NCBI GenBank assembly: GCA_006212045.1
Contig: PZPK01000019.1
Location: 21,047-85,046 of the forward strand
Length of the DNA: 64,000 nt
Direction of reading: 5' to 3'
From: Oleiphilus sp.
GTDB taxonomy: Bacteria > Pseudomonadota > Gammaproteobacteria > Pseudomonadales > Oleiphilaceae
The position numbers were made by a program, and so were the translations under genes. This document shows, piece after piece, positions 49,603 to 58,361 of the stretch. How positions within the stretch are numbered: position 1 is the first letter of the stretch; the number at the start of each line of letters is the position of its first letter. The notes under the pieces are model-generated. The model made no database searches and was not told the DNA's origin. It was given only the letters and a program-made list of their open reading frames with translations.

Positions 49603-49860
49603 GGTGCTTTCTCCTTGGGTGGTTGGAGATTGCATATTAGCCGCGGTACGAATCTGTGTTTTGATCAAAATTGCGCAATAGTCAAAAGCCGGAAATCATT
49701 TTTCCACTGCGATAATAAAAACATGCAAGCAAGCAGGGATGCCATGATCAATCGCTGATCACGGCATCAAGTCCGGTCAGTTATTTGTGTTGTTTTCTTG
49801 CAGTGGGTGCAGGGGCTTGGTTATGGTAAAGAGGCTAGCGAAAAATAACCGGGGGGGAAA

Positions 49861-51438
49861 ATGCCAAACCAAAACGATAAATACAGCATTCACAGCACCG
49901 ACTATTCGATTGGCCAAAACAACATTCAGCGCTGGGGATTTGATATTCATAATCCCGTTTTCGGTGTCAGTGCCGGCCTGATACTTCTTTTCCTGATAGC
50001 CACACTGGTGACAGATTCTGCCACCGCCAAAGCCACACTCGACGGACTTAAATGGGACATCATCGGCACCTTTGATGCGCTGTTTATGTGGGCGGGCAAT
50101 ATTTTTGTCATCTTCTGTCTGGCCTTGATTGTCTCACCTTATGGCAAGATACGACTGGGCGGGGTAGAAGCCTCGCCGGAACATTCGACCTTATCCTGGC
50201 TGGCCATGCTGTTTGCAGCCGGTATGGGAATTGGGTTGATGTTCTGGGGCGTTGCTGAGCCTGTGGCCTACTATACCGGCTGGTACGAAACACCGCTCGG
50301 TGTCGAAGCCAACACGCCCGATGCAGCCGCTATGGCGATGGGCGCGACCATGTATCACTGGGGCATTCACCCCTGGGCCATCTATGGGGTTGTTGCTCTG
50401 TCGCTTGCCTTTTTTACGTATAACAAGGGCTTGCCACTTTCCATTCGTTCCGTCTTTTATCCGATTTTGGGCGATGCGACCTGGGGTTGGGCCGGCCATG
50501 TGATTGATATTCTGGCGGTACTGGCCACACTGTTTGGTCTCGCAACCTCATTGGGACTCGGTGCCCAGCAGGCCGCGGGCGGCATCAATCATGTGTTTGG
50601 CACGGATGGCGGTGTCGGTTTGCAGATCCTCGTTATTGTAGGCGTTACCGCACTGGCGGTGATCTCGGTTGTGCGCGGTCTGGAAGGCGGCGTGAAGCTG
50701 CTGAGTAATATCAACATGATCATCGCGATGGCGCTACTGCTGTTTGTGGCACTGGTTGGTTTTGCCATTGCGCTCGGTAACGTGCCGACCACCATCGGCG
50801 CGTATGTTGAAAACATTATTCCGCTCAGTAATCCACACGGGCGTGAGGATGAAGCCTGGTTCCAGGGTTGGACTGTCTTTTACTGGGCCTGGTGGATTTC
50901 CTGGTCTCCTTTCGTCGGGATGTTTATTGCGCGTGTTTCAAAGGGACGCACCATTCGTGAATTTATTACGGCCGTGCTGCTGGTTCCGACGGCTGTGACC
51001 ATTATCTGGATGTCGGTATATGGCGGCATCGCCATTGACCAGGTTGCCAACGGCATTGGCGCGTTGGGTGCGAATGGATTAACCGATGTGCCCTTAGCCA
51101 TGTTCCAGATGTTTGACGAATTACCGATGGGGATGGTGCTGTCGGTGATTGCGATCGTACTGGTGCTGGTCTTCTTTATCACTTCGTCGGATTCCGGTTC
51201 GCTGGTGATTGACAGCATCACCGCCGGCGGAAAGATTGATGCACCGGTACCCCAGCGCATCTTCTGGGCGACAATCGAAGGCGCGATTGCGGCGGCCTTG
51301 CTTTGGATAGGCGGTACCGAAGCCATACAGGCACTGCAAGCGGGGGCCATTTCGACCGGCTTGCCGTTTACCTTTGTCCTGCTGTTGATGTGTCTCAGCT
51401 TGGTGATGGGCTTGCGTACCGAGCCCAAAGTCAGTTAG
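49861..51438 (+). CDS. BCCT-family betaine/choline/carnitine transporter
   Basis: Sodium- or proton-coupled uptake of trimethylammonium compounds. The 525-aa protein has about twelve membrane helices. The family signature around Phe-Tyr-Trp-Ala-Trp-Trp-Ile-Ser-Trp-Ser-Pro-Phe-Val-Gly is present, as is Gly-Met-Gly-Ile-Gly-Leu-Met-Phe-Trp-Gly-Val-Ala-Glu-Pro earlier. The short C-terminus suggests no long osmosensing tail. The ribosome binding site is odd: a run of seven G ends only 3 bases before the ATG. Confidence 0.94.
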   Translation: MPNQNDKYSIHSTDYSIGQNNIQRWGFDIHNPVFGVSAGLILLFLIATLVTDSATAKATLDGLKWDIIGTFDALFMWAGNIFVIFCLALIVSPYGKIRLGGVEASPEHSTLSWLAMLFAAGMGIGLMFWGVAEPVAYYTGWYETPLGVEANTPDAAAMAMGATMYHWGIHPWAIYGVVALSLAFFTYNKGLPLSIRSVFYPILGDATWGWAGHVIDILAVLATLFGLATSLGLGAQQAAGGINHVFGTDGGVGLQILVIVGVTALAVISVVRGLEGGVKLLSNINMIIAMALLLFVALVGFAIALGNVPTTIGAYVENIIPLSNPHGREDEAWFQGWTVFYWAWWISWSPFVGMFIARVSKGRTIREFITAVLLVPTAVTIIWMSVYGGIAIDQVANGIGALGANGLTDVPLAMFQMFDELPMGMVLSVIAIVLVLVFFITSSDSGSLVIDSITAGGKIDAPVPQRIFWATIEGAIAAALLWIGGTEAIQALQAGAISTGLPFTFVLLLMCLSLVMGLRTEPKVS

Positions 51439-51448
51439 AGGGCTTTCT

Positions 51449-51478
51449 CTTGCCCGCGTCTGGTCGGTCGCGGGCAAG
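51449..51478. terminator. Hairpin between the BCCT gene and the exonuclease gene
   Basis: A perfect 10-bp GC-rich stem (CTTGCCCGCG / CGCGGGCAAG), loop TCTGGTCGGT, in a convergent gap. No long T-run on either side. Confidence 0.6.
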
Positions 51479-51500
51479 TTATTCGCTTCCAAATGGGAGG

Positions 51501-52232
51501 CTACTCCCAAAATTCCTTAACCTTCTGCTGCGGATCGAAAGCATGCGCGATCTGGGCCTGTAATAATTCGGCCGTGGCCAGCGCGTCGGTCATGGCATGG
51601 TGCAAATGGTAACGTGGCAAGCCATAGCGTTCTCGAATGTCCGGTAAGCGCAATGAAGGAAGTGGGCTTCGCAATAGCTTTTCCATCAGATTCTGCTGTT
51701 TCCGGCAGATCCCATGTTCCAATGTCATGGTGTCGATGACCGGGAACAAAAGGCCTTCATTCAGACGCTTCAACAAGGCCTGATGCAAAAAATGCCTTTC
51801 GATCTGTCGATAATGTACGACAACGAGTTTGCCGCTGATCTGGCCGAGCAGGTCTTCGAGAATCAGGTTCAGATCAGGCGCTTCTTCTATATCGCTATGG
51901 GTAATGCCGTGAATTGCGATGGATTCGGAGACAAGGTCACGACGCGGTTTTACCAGATAGTGCGTCGCCTGATTACAGCGTATACGTGACAGAGTGAAAG
52001 GAACCAGACCGATACTGACAATGGCATCGTTGAGTGGGTCAAGCCCCGTGGTTTCGAAGTCCATGGCGATAAAATCCGCTTGTGCCAGAGGGGTATCGGG
52101 GGGCAATGTGCCTGCCTGATAAAAATCTTTAAGGCGCGGGTCCGCGGCGGTTCTGGCGGATGTCTGAAAATAGTTAGACCAACCCTCCCGGGAGGGAACT
52201 GCAGGCGCTTTATAGGGAGTGTTCGAAGACAT
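51501..52232 (-). CDS. DEDDh 3'-5' exonuclease (DNA polymerase III epsilon-like)
   Basis: The 243-aa protein has Exo I Asp58-Phe-Glu60-Thr-Thr-Gly and Exo III His-His-Ala-Met-Thr-Asp-Ala-Leu-Ala-Thr. The Exo II position reads His-Tyr-Arg-Gln-Ile-Glu-Arg, with Glu in place of the usual Asp. It directly follows the CBS/DUF294 gene on the minus strand (adjacent stop and start), a pairing often found near acetate-metabolism genes. It probably acts on RNA or nucleotides in signalling rather than in replication; this is inference from the pairing. Confidence 0.88.
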   Translation of the reverse strand: MSSNTPYKAPAVPSREGWSNYFQTSARTAADPRLKDFYQAGTLPPDTPLAQADFIAMDFETTGLDPLNDAIVSIGLVPFTLSRIRCNQATHYLVKPRRDLVSESIAIHGITHSDIEEAPDLNLILEDLLGQISGKLVVVHYRQIERHFLHQALLKRLNEGLLFPVIDTMTLEHGICRKQQNLMEKLLRSPLPSLRLPDIRERYGLPRYHLHHAMTDALATAELLQAQIAHAFDPQQKVKEFWE

Positions 52233-54116
52233 CTAGCTTAACGGGCGCTTGCTGTGATAGCGGAACTTGAGAAAGTTTTGAGCCTTGTCCAGCACCTGAA
52301 ACGCTTCCTTCAGATTGCGGCGTTCGAAGCTGGAAAGCTGATCCGGGTTGATGCTGTTGTCCGGCGTATGGCCTTGTTCTACATCGCTGGCCTGGTGACG
52401 AATCCTCACCATGGAAATGTATTCCAGCGCATCGCTCAGCTCACGCCCCTTGTCTGGGGGAAGCAGGTTGGCTTCGCTAATATCCTCCAGCCTTTCAAAG
52501 GAGTTCTGGGCCGTGGAGCCCACGGCCAGGGCGTGTACGCGAATGACATCGCTCAGGGGTGCGGTTCCCCGTCGTTTCAGATTGATGGACTTGCCATGAC
52601 GCCCGTCCTGCTCCATCACAAAGCCTTTGAAGAAGCCCAGTGGTGGCGTTCTGTTGAGTGCATTACCGGCCATATTGGCAAGAAAATGCGGCGCGTTCCG
52701 GCTCTCATGGGCGACGAATTGTTTTAGGGTCTCGGCAAACTCCAATTCGCCCCAAACGCCATCAAGATCAAAAAAGATACAGCTGTTGAGTAAGGCTTGA
52801 GGGTCCGGTGATTTGATCCAATCCGAAAACTGCGTCTGCCATTGCGTGCGTGTCAGGCGCCATTTCTGGTTGCTGGCCATAATGTCACCGGAGCAATAGG
52901 TATAGCCACACGCCGCAAGCCCATCACAGACAAAGCTGGCAAGTTGCTCAAAGTAGGTGGCATGTAACGCGGGTTCATAACGGTCGTCCAGCACGATTGC
53001 ATTGTCCTGATCCGTGACCAGCAATTGTTCGTCGCGTGCCATGGAGCCCAGCGCCAGGAAACAATACGGAACGGGAGGCGGGCCGAATTTTTCTTCAGCC
53101 AACGCCAACAGTCGTTGCTTAAAACTGCGCCCGATCACCGACATGGCACTGCCCACCATGTGTGAATTCGCGCCTTCATTCACCATGCGTGCGTAGACGG
53201 CTGGCAACTGTCGGGCGTAAAGTGCCAGATCCTCAACCTTCATTTGCGTGAAAATGCCGCGCACAAAGAGCAAGCTGCTCTGGGATTCATGCTGAAGAAT
53301 ATCGGACAGGGCCAGAACACCAACAGGTTTGTGTTTGTGCATGAGTGGCAAGTGGTGCAGGTTCTGTCGCAGCATCACCAACATGGCTTCGAAGACATAA
53401 GCATTGCTGTCCAGAGTCACGAGTTCTTCGGACATGATTTTTGCCAAGGGCGTTTCGACCGGGAGTTCCTCAGCCAGTGCGCGCATACGCAAATCGCGAT
53501 CGGTAACGATCCCCAGCACTTTACAGGCGCCATCTGTGTGGTTCGGATTCTGCTGAGTCACCAGTAAAGAGGATACGCGTTCCCGTGTCATGACTTTGGC
53601 TGCGTCCCGGACAGACGTTTCCGGGCCGACACAGACAGGGCTGCGCACAATCAGGGATTTGGCCTTGACGGTTGCCAGACTGCTGGACTCGGATGTGGCT
53701 GACACCGTATGTCGTAATAAGTCGCCGCTGTCTGCTTCAAAGTAATCCGAAAAACAGGCATGTTCATCGCAGTATCGATTGAACAGATCGGCCGGTATGC
53801 AGTAGAGCAAGGTGTCTTCCAAAGCTTTCACGGCGAAGCGCACGCGCCGGTTCATCATCAGCCCCATCTGACCGAAAATCCCGCCTTGATCCAGCCGGTT
53901 GTATAGTTCGCCGGTGCGCCGGAAGGTTTCGACGGCACCGCTGCGGACGATATACAGATCCTGTATCGGGTCGCCATACTGAAGGATATCGAAGCCGGCG
54001 CGAAAATATGTGATTTCGATATTGCGCGCCAGTTCATCGAGCGCCGCTTCGGGGAGCTGGCTGAAGGGACGATATTGACTGAGAAAACTGGAAATCTCGA
54101 TTTGTTCGGCTTGCAC
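52233..54116 (-). CDS. cNMP-binding, CBS-pair, DUF294 putative nucleotidyltransferase
   Basis: The 627-aa cytoplasmic signalling protein has, in order: a Crp-like cyclic-nucleotide domain (about 10-125), two CBS domains (about 160-290), a DUF294 nucleotidyltransferase core with Gly-Ser-Met-Ala-Arg-Asp-Glu-Gln and Asp-Gln-Asp-Asn (about 350-375), and a DUF294 C-terminal substrate-binding-like domain to the end. The layout resembles GlnD-like enzymes with unknown target. The co-oriented exonuclease gene is its usual partner. The cyaB-like cyclase in this window could supply its ligand, but that is speculation. Confidence 0.9.
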   Translation of the reverse strand: MQAEQIEISSFLSQYRPFSQLPEAALDELARNIEITYFRAGFDILQYGDPIQDLYIVRSGAVETFRRTGELYNRLDQGGIFGQMGLMMNRRVRFAVKALEDTLLYCIPADLFNRYCDEHACFSDYFEADSGDLLRHTVSATSESSSLATVKAKSLIVRSPVCVGPETSVRDAAKVMTRERVSSLLVTQQNPNHTDGACKVLGIVTDRDLRMRALAEELPVETPLAKIMSEELVTLDSNAYVFEAMLVMLRQNLHHLPLMHKHKPVGVLALSDILQHESQSSLLFVRGIFTQMKVEDLALYARQLPAVYARMVNEGANSHMVGSAMSVIGRSFKQRLLALAEEKFGPPPVPYCFLALGSMARDEQLLVTDQDNAIVLDDRYEPALHATYFEQLASFVCDGLAACGYTYCSGDIMASNQKWRLTRTQWQTQFSDWIKSPDPQALLNSCIFFDLDGVWGELEFAETLKQFVAHESRNAPHFLANMAGNALNRTPPLGFFKGFVMEQDGRHGKSINLKRRGTAPLSDVIRVHALAVGSTAQNSFERLEDISEANLLPPDKGRELSDALEYISMVRIRHQASDVEQGHTPDNSINPDQLSSFERRNLKEAFQVLDKAQNFLKFRYHSKRPLS

Positions 54117-54231
54117 AGTTGCTTCCTGAAAAGTGGCTGAACGACATGCCGCGAAGTGTCTTTGTTATCTCGGAGATTAGCATGCAGACCGAATCGCAAC
54201 AATCACCGTACGATGTGCAATCGAAAGGTTA

Positions 54232-55130
54232 AAAAGGGGTCAGAGCCACTGCTGTCCCAGTTAAGAATTTGAAAACCTAAACCCACTGAAATCGTTATAA
54301 TGAATGTGCGACCAAACATTATATTTTTCAGGGGTTTAGGCTATGTCTCATTGTAACACCGTTCTCTCTCAGGTTCTCAAGCTCATTCCAAGACATGAAT
54401 TTACGAAGCTTGAAAAAAAGGCCGATACCAAACGGCGCAGAGGAGCATTCAGTCGCTGGTCACAGTTTTTAGCGCTCACCGTTGCGCAATTAACCGGGCG
54501 CTCAAGTCTTAGAGATATTGAAATGACTATTGGTAGCCAGAAACAACTCCGGTATCACTTGGGTTGTCAGCAAATTAAAAAGTCCACTTTGGCGAGAGCA
54601 AATGAAAATTTATCGGCTGACTTCTACCAAGAGCTGTTTGGGAAGCTGTATCAACGCTGCTGTGATCGGGGTGACAAGCATAAATTTCGTTTTAAACGGA
54701 AGTTATTCTCGTTAGATTCTTCTCTCATCGGGCTGTCGATGAAACTCTTTCCACAAGCGAATTACAATACAATGAAGGCCGCGTATAAACTGCATCTTGG
54801 TTTGGACCACGATGGCAGGTTGAGCTGTTTTTCAAATGGATCAAACAAAACCTGAAGATTAAAAGTTTTTTGGGTAACACGGAAAACGCAGTTAAGACCC
54901 AAATATTTGCAGCACTTTGTGTTTATCTAATATTGGCATTCATAAAATTCCAGAGCAAAACGCAGCGCAGTTTGCAGCAAATAATTCGCCTAATTCAGGT
55001 CAATGTTTTTGCTAAACGGAGTTTGACAGAACTAATAAGCCCACCTTCTCCAACACTCTTTGACTGCAAGCAGATGAGGCTTATTGGCATATGAAAAATA
55101 ACTGAGACAGCAGTGGATCTACCCCCTTTT
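54232..55130 (+). mobile_element. Internally deleted IS4-family insertion sequence
   Basis: The element is bounded by imperfect inverted repeats. The left end starts AAAAGGGGTCAGAGCC (54232) and the right end, read on the minus strand, AAAAGGGGGTAGATCC (55130); both continue CACTGCTGTC(C/T)CAGTTA. At 899 bases it is too short for a full IS4-type transposase gene. No target-site duplication is evident next to these ends (TTA on the left, AGA on the right). Confidence 0.8.
54343..55094 (+). pseudogene. IS4-family transposase, central part deleted
   Basis: The N-terminal 165 or so residues (from ATG 54343) match the start of IS4-type transposases with a DUF4372-like N-terminus, and include the first catalytic-Asp region (Phe-Ser-Leu-Asp-Ser-Ser-Leu-Ile). 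Around 54825-54835 the frame breaks. From there another frame reads Leu-Phe-Phe-Lys-Trp-Ile-Lys-Gln-Asn-Leu and runs to 55094, which is the family's C-terminus. The middle, with the remaining acidic residues, is missing, so it cannot transpose on its own. Confidence 0.85.
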
Positions 55131-55138
55131 AGAAGTAG

Positions 55139-55168
55139 ACAAGCCGGCAATGTGCCGGCTTGTTTTTT
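55139..55168 (+). terminator. Strong plus-oriented terminator beside the IS relic
   Basis: A perfect 11-bp stem (ACAAGCCGGCA / TGCCGGCTTGT), 3-base loop, then TTTTTT. It faces the plus strand just outside the right IS end. No plus-strand gene other than the IS relic lies upstream, and the next gene is on the minus strand. Confidence 0.85.
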
Positions 55169-55206
55169 AAGCAAAATTACTTTTGCGCTGTCAGGAGATT
55201 CTCCAC

Positions 55207-55500
55207 TTAGTCTGTCACCGAACCCATCGCAACTTCGTTTTTGTTGGCAATCCCCGTATTCGTTTGGATCACGGCTGCTGTTTTGACATTGGAAGTGAAG
55301 TTACCGCCGATGCTGGTGCTTTTGCCTGTTACCGAGCCAAGCGCTGTCTCGTTCTTGTTGGCGATACCGGTATTTTTTTGCAGTACTACGCCTGCTGCTA
55401 CCGAGGATTTAACGTTGCCTTTCACGTCCGCAGCAGATGCTGCGCCTGCAAAAGCGGCCAGAGAAAAAGTGATCAGAGTAGCTGTAAGAATTGATTTCAT
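55207..55500 (-). CDS. Small secreted protein with two 32-residue repeats
   Basis: I do not recognise a family. The 97-aa precursor has a signal peptide cleaved after Ala-Ser-Ala (residue 23). The 74-residue mature chain is almost entirely two repeats (28-59 and 66-97) that align without gaps and agree at 20 of 32 positions. The core is Asn-Thr-Gly-Ile-Ala-Asn-Lys-Asn-Glu, flanked by alternating hydrophobic residues and Gly-Ser-Val-Thr. There are no cysteines. The pattern suggests a beta-repeat that could stack or self-assemble, loosely like curlin repeats, but without proof. The start is supported by AAAGGAAAG upstream. Monocistronic. Confidence 0.75.
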   Translation of the reverse strand: MKSILTATLITFSLAAFAGAASAADVKGNVKSSVAAGVVLQKNTGIANKNETALGSVTGKSTSIGGNFTSNVKTAAVIQTNTGIANKNEVAMGSVTD

Positions 55501-56022
55501 GAGTCTTTCCTTTCAATTTGAGTAGTTAATCGTTTAGTTTCTGTTTGATAGTGCTAAACAGGCTTTGTTTTGCGCTATAACCCTGTAGATGGCCACCCGG
55601 TAAAAACTGAACGAAAAAAACAAAAATTATTTTTTCAGGGGGGGAATTCTTCGCTGGATATTGGGTTTGGGTCCTGATGCTCCAGTCCACAATTGGTGTG
55701 CGGTACGTGAGGGGGCGTGACTTGCCAGCCTGTTTCGGGATCGCATCAAAACTGTTTGTAACGCTTACGGTTTTGCGTTACTTTCCAACTGGTCAGGTTG
55801 TCGTATTTCTGTCACATTCTGGTGATAGCGTGCTTTCGAAGTCTTTGCAGTACTTGTCTGCGGGTATGCTAAACCGCTTGCTGAATCATTATTGGAATGC
55901 CGTTATTTTGATGGCCGGTCGACAAGCCGTTCTGGTCAGATAAGCAGTACACAAAGAAGAGCAGGCCATCTTTTTCTGAGGCCTCTATTCGGGAATATAA
56001 GAATGATCACAAAGGAATCGCT
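55501..56022. other. Divergent intergenic region between the repeat protein and potD-like gene
   Basis: These 522 bases hold no gene I can support. An 88-codon open frame at 55677-55943 has no ribosome binding site or family look. On the minus strand a possible promoter (TTTACC at 55604-55599 and TTATAG at 55580-55575, 18-base spacing) could serve the secreted repeat protein. A run of seven G occurs at 55638-55644. AAAGGAATCGCT precedes the potD-like start. Confidence 0.5.
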
Positions 56023-57093
56023 ATGAAAAACCTATTCAAAACATCCACTGTTGTGCTGGCCACGGCGCTGGCTTTTTCCGCGCCGCTCAATGCAGAAACC
56101 TTGCGCCTTCTGACATGGGGAGGCTATGCACCTCAGGAAGTGGTGGACAAGTTTGAAAAACAGACCGGGATCAAGGTGGATGTCACCAAGTCCAACAACG
56201 AAGACATGATCTCCAAGCTGCGTGCGACACGGGGTTCCGGCTTTGATCTGGCGCAACCCAGTCAGGACCGTATCACGAGTGCGCAGACCGACTTCGATAT
56301 TTACAAACCCATGGATTTGAGCAAGCTGGATACTGACAAGTTTATCCCTTCCATGCTCGAAGCCACCAAGAAGAATACCGCCATCAATGGAGACGTCTAT
56401 GGCGTACCGCATGTTTGGGGCACCAGTGGACTGGTAGTGAATCGCAAGGCCGCCAAAGGCGTTGCAGATTATACAGACCTGTGCAAAACCGATCTGGCCG
56501 GGCAGGTGTCTTACCGTCTGAAGCGACCGACTTTAATCGGTTTTGCCTTCGCCATGGGAGAAGACCCCTTTGCAGCCTATGCAGATACCGATAAGTATGC
56601 CGGGATACTGGCCAAGGTCGAAGCCAAGCTGATTGACTGCAAAAGTAATGTAAAAGCCTATTGGAGCGGCGGTGACGAATTGCTGAATCTGATGCGTTCG
56701 GGTGAAGTGAACGCGGCCATGGCCTGGGATGCGGGCGGCTGGAAGCTGAACAATGAGAATGCCGATATCACTTTTGTAGCACCGGCTTCGGGCGCTCTGG
56801 GCTGGATTGATACCTTCGTTTTGCCACGTAAATCAAAAGCAGAAGAGGCCGCATACAAGTGGATTAACTTTGTGATGCAGCCTGAAGTGGCGGCCATGAT
56901 CACGGAAGCGGCAGGAAACTTCACCGCATCCCAAGGTAGCGACCAGTTCGTCAATGAGAAGCTGAAAGCCCAATTTAACGAGAGCTTTCCGCCCAAGGAT
57001 ATCGACAACATCAAATGGTACCCGCCTGTCCCTCCGGGTCTTGAAGAGATGGAAGGTAAAGTGCTGGATCGCGTTAAAGCGGCCCAGAGCTAA
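56023..57093 (+). CDS. Polyamine ABC transporter periplasmic binding protein (PotD/PotF-like)
   Basis: Periplasmic receptor for putrescine/spermidine-type ligands. The 356-aa protein has a signal peptide ending near residue 24 (Pro-Leu-Asn-Ala before Glu-Thr). The mature chain begins Leu-Arg-Leu-Leu-Thr-Trp-Gly-Gly-Tyr-Ala-Pro, the PotD-type start. Trp and Asp residues typical of the polyamine pocket occur at Val-Trp-Gly-Thr-Ser-Gly and Ala-Trp-Asp-Ala-Gly-Gly. First gene of an operon with ATPase and two permeases. Exact ligand unproven. Confidence 0.9.
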   Translation: MKNLFKTSTVVLATALAFSAPLNAETLRLLTWGGYAPQEVVDKFEKQTGIKVDVTKSNNEDMISKLRATRGSGFDLAQPSQDRITSAQTDFDIYKPMDLSKLDTDKFIPSMLEATKKNTAINGDVYGVPHVWGTSGLVVNRKAAKGVADYTDLCKTDLAGQVSYRLKRPTLIGFAFAMGEDPFAAYADTDKYAGILAKVEAKLIDCKSNVKAYWSGGDELLNLMRSGEVNAAMAWDAGGWKLNNENADITFVAPASGALGWIDTFVLPRKSKAEEAAYKWINFVMQPEVAAMITEAAGNFTASQGSDQFVNEKLKAQFNESFPPKDIDNIKWYPPVPPGLEEMEGKVLDRVKAAQS

Positions 57094-57109
57094 GCCTCTA
57101 TTGTGCAAA

Positions 57110-57141
57110 CAAATGCTCCGATTCGGGAGCATTTGTTTTTT
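57110..57141 (+). terminator. Attenuator-like terminator between the binding-protein and ATPase genes
   Basis: A perfect 10-bp stem (CAAATGCTCC / GGAGCATTTG), then TTTTTT, located 16 bases after the binding-protein stop and 73 bases before the next start. It probably ends most transcripts after the binding protein. Confidence 0.85.
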
Positions 57142-57213
57142 GTGTAATGCGAACGCAATCACTTTATTCCCCCGGCTTCTGAAAGCTGCCTGGCTGCAAC
57201 GAATGGAAACAGC

Positions 57214-58344
57214 ATGCAAGCGCAATCCTCACTGAAAGAGATGGATCTGGAATGCCGTGGAGTGACCAAAACCTTTGGTGATTTCACCGCAGTCGAAGAC
57301 ATTTCCTTTGCCATTCCCCGTGGTAGTTTTTTCTCCATATTAGGGCCCTCCGGCTGTGGCAAAACGACCCTGTTGCGCATGCTGGCAGGTTTTCAAAGCC
57401 CGGATAGTGGCGATATTCTGATCAAAGGGCGTTCGGTCCTGAACACGCCGCCCAATCGCCGACCGGTGAATATGGTGTTTCAGCACCTAGCGTTATTTCC
57501 TAATATGACGGTTGCCGAGAACGTCGCCTATGGCCTCAAGCGTCGTAATGTCGACAAGCATGAAATCAAAACCCGCGTGGCGGACATGCTCAGCCGTGTC
57601 GGCCTGCCCGATGCCGGAGGCAAGCAGGTCAGCCAGCTGTCGGGCGGGCAGAAACAGCGGATCGCGATTGCCCGCTGCCTGGTGTTGAACCCGGATGTAC
57701 TGTTGCTGGATGAACCTCTGGGGGCACTGGATTTGAAACTGCGAGAGCAGATGAAGGTTGAGCTGAAACAGCTGCAAGAAAAGTTTGCTGCGACCTTTAT
57801 CTACATCACACATGACCAGTCAGAAGCGTTGGTGATGTCTGATCAGGTCGCGGTCATGAATCATGGCCGCTTTGAGCAGGTCGGAACGCCTCAGGCGCTC
57901 TACTATGAACCCGCAACGCGTTTTGTGGCCGGTTTTGTCGGCGAAAGCAACCGCTGGCAGGCCTCCATCAGCGCGAGAGACGAGCGGGGTTTCAGACTTC
58001 AGACCGAAGCCGGCCTGAGCATGCAGGCGGACCGCGAAATAGGTGATAAGTCCGCATCACAAAACGATTGGGGTGTAGGCAAAAGCCTGGAATTGTTTTT
58101 ACGTCCGGAATCGATTTCGGTCGCGCCGGGCCATCAGGCGCTCGGGACCGAGAACGCGTATCAGGGGCACGTCGAATCGGTGCTGTTTGACGGCGCGCGC
58201 AGTCAGCTTCTGGTGCGGATAGAAGGCGCGCTTGATCTGCTCAATGTTTCCCTGCCCCAAACGGCGGAATTCAGGAGTATTCGCAAAGGCGATTCCGTAA
58301 GCGTCGGCTGGTCCTCGGCTCAGGTGCAATGCTATGAAGTGTAA
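57214..58344 (+). CDS. potA: Polyamine ABC transporter ATP-binding protein (PotA-like)
   Basis: The 376-aa ATPase has Walker A Gly-Pro-Ser-Gly-Cys-Gly-Lys-Thr at 44-51, signature Leu-Ser-Gly-Gly-Gln-Lys-Gln-Arg and Walker B Leu-Leu-Leu-Asp-Glu-Pro-Leu-Gly-Ala-Leu-Asp. A C-terminal TOBE-type regulatory domain (about 240-375) follows, as in PotA/PotG. It energises the two permeases that follow. Confidence 0.93.
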   Translation: MQAQSSLKEMDLECRGVTKTFGDFTAVEDISFAIPRGSFFSILGPSGCGKTTLLRMLAGFQSPDSGDILIKGRSVLNTPPNRRPVNMVFQHLALFPNMTVAENVAYGLKRRNVDKHEIKTRVADMLSRVGLPDAGGKQVSQLSGGQKQRIAIARCLVLNPDVLLLDEPLGALDLKLREQMKVELKQLQEKFAATFIYITHDQSEALVMSDQVAVMNHGRFEQVGTPQALYYEPATRFVAGFVGESNRWQASISARDERGFRLQTEAGLSMQADREIGDKSASQNDWGVGKSLELFLRPESISVAPGHQALGTENAYQGHVESVLFDGARSQLLVRIEGALDLLNVSLPQTAEFRSIRKGDSVSVGWSSAQVQCYEV

Positions 58345-58361
58345 GGCATGAGGTATCTGAA

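Noticed and set aside
51501..52232. Exo II Asp-to-Glu change in the DEDDh exonuclease as a sign of inactivity
   Set aside because: The His-Tyr-Arg-x-Ile-Glu form appears typical of the subfamily paired with DUF294 genes, so it is not taken as a lesion.
54232..55130. Target-site duplication around the IS4 relic
   Set aside because: The bases next to the two ends (TTA and AGA) do not match, so no duplication can be claimed.
55677..55943. 88-codon open frame before the polyamine-binding-protein gene
   Set aside because: No ribosome binding site, no signal peptide or recognisable motif, and it lies in a region better explained as divergent promoters.
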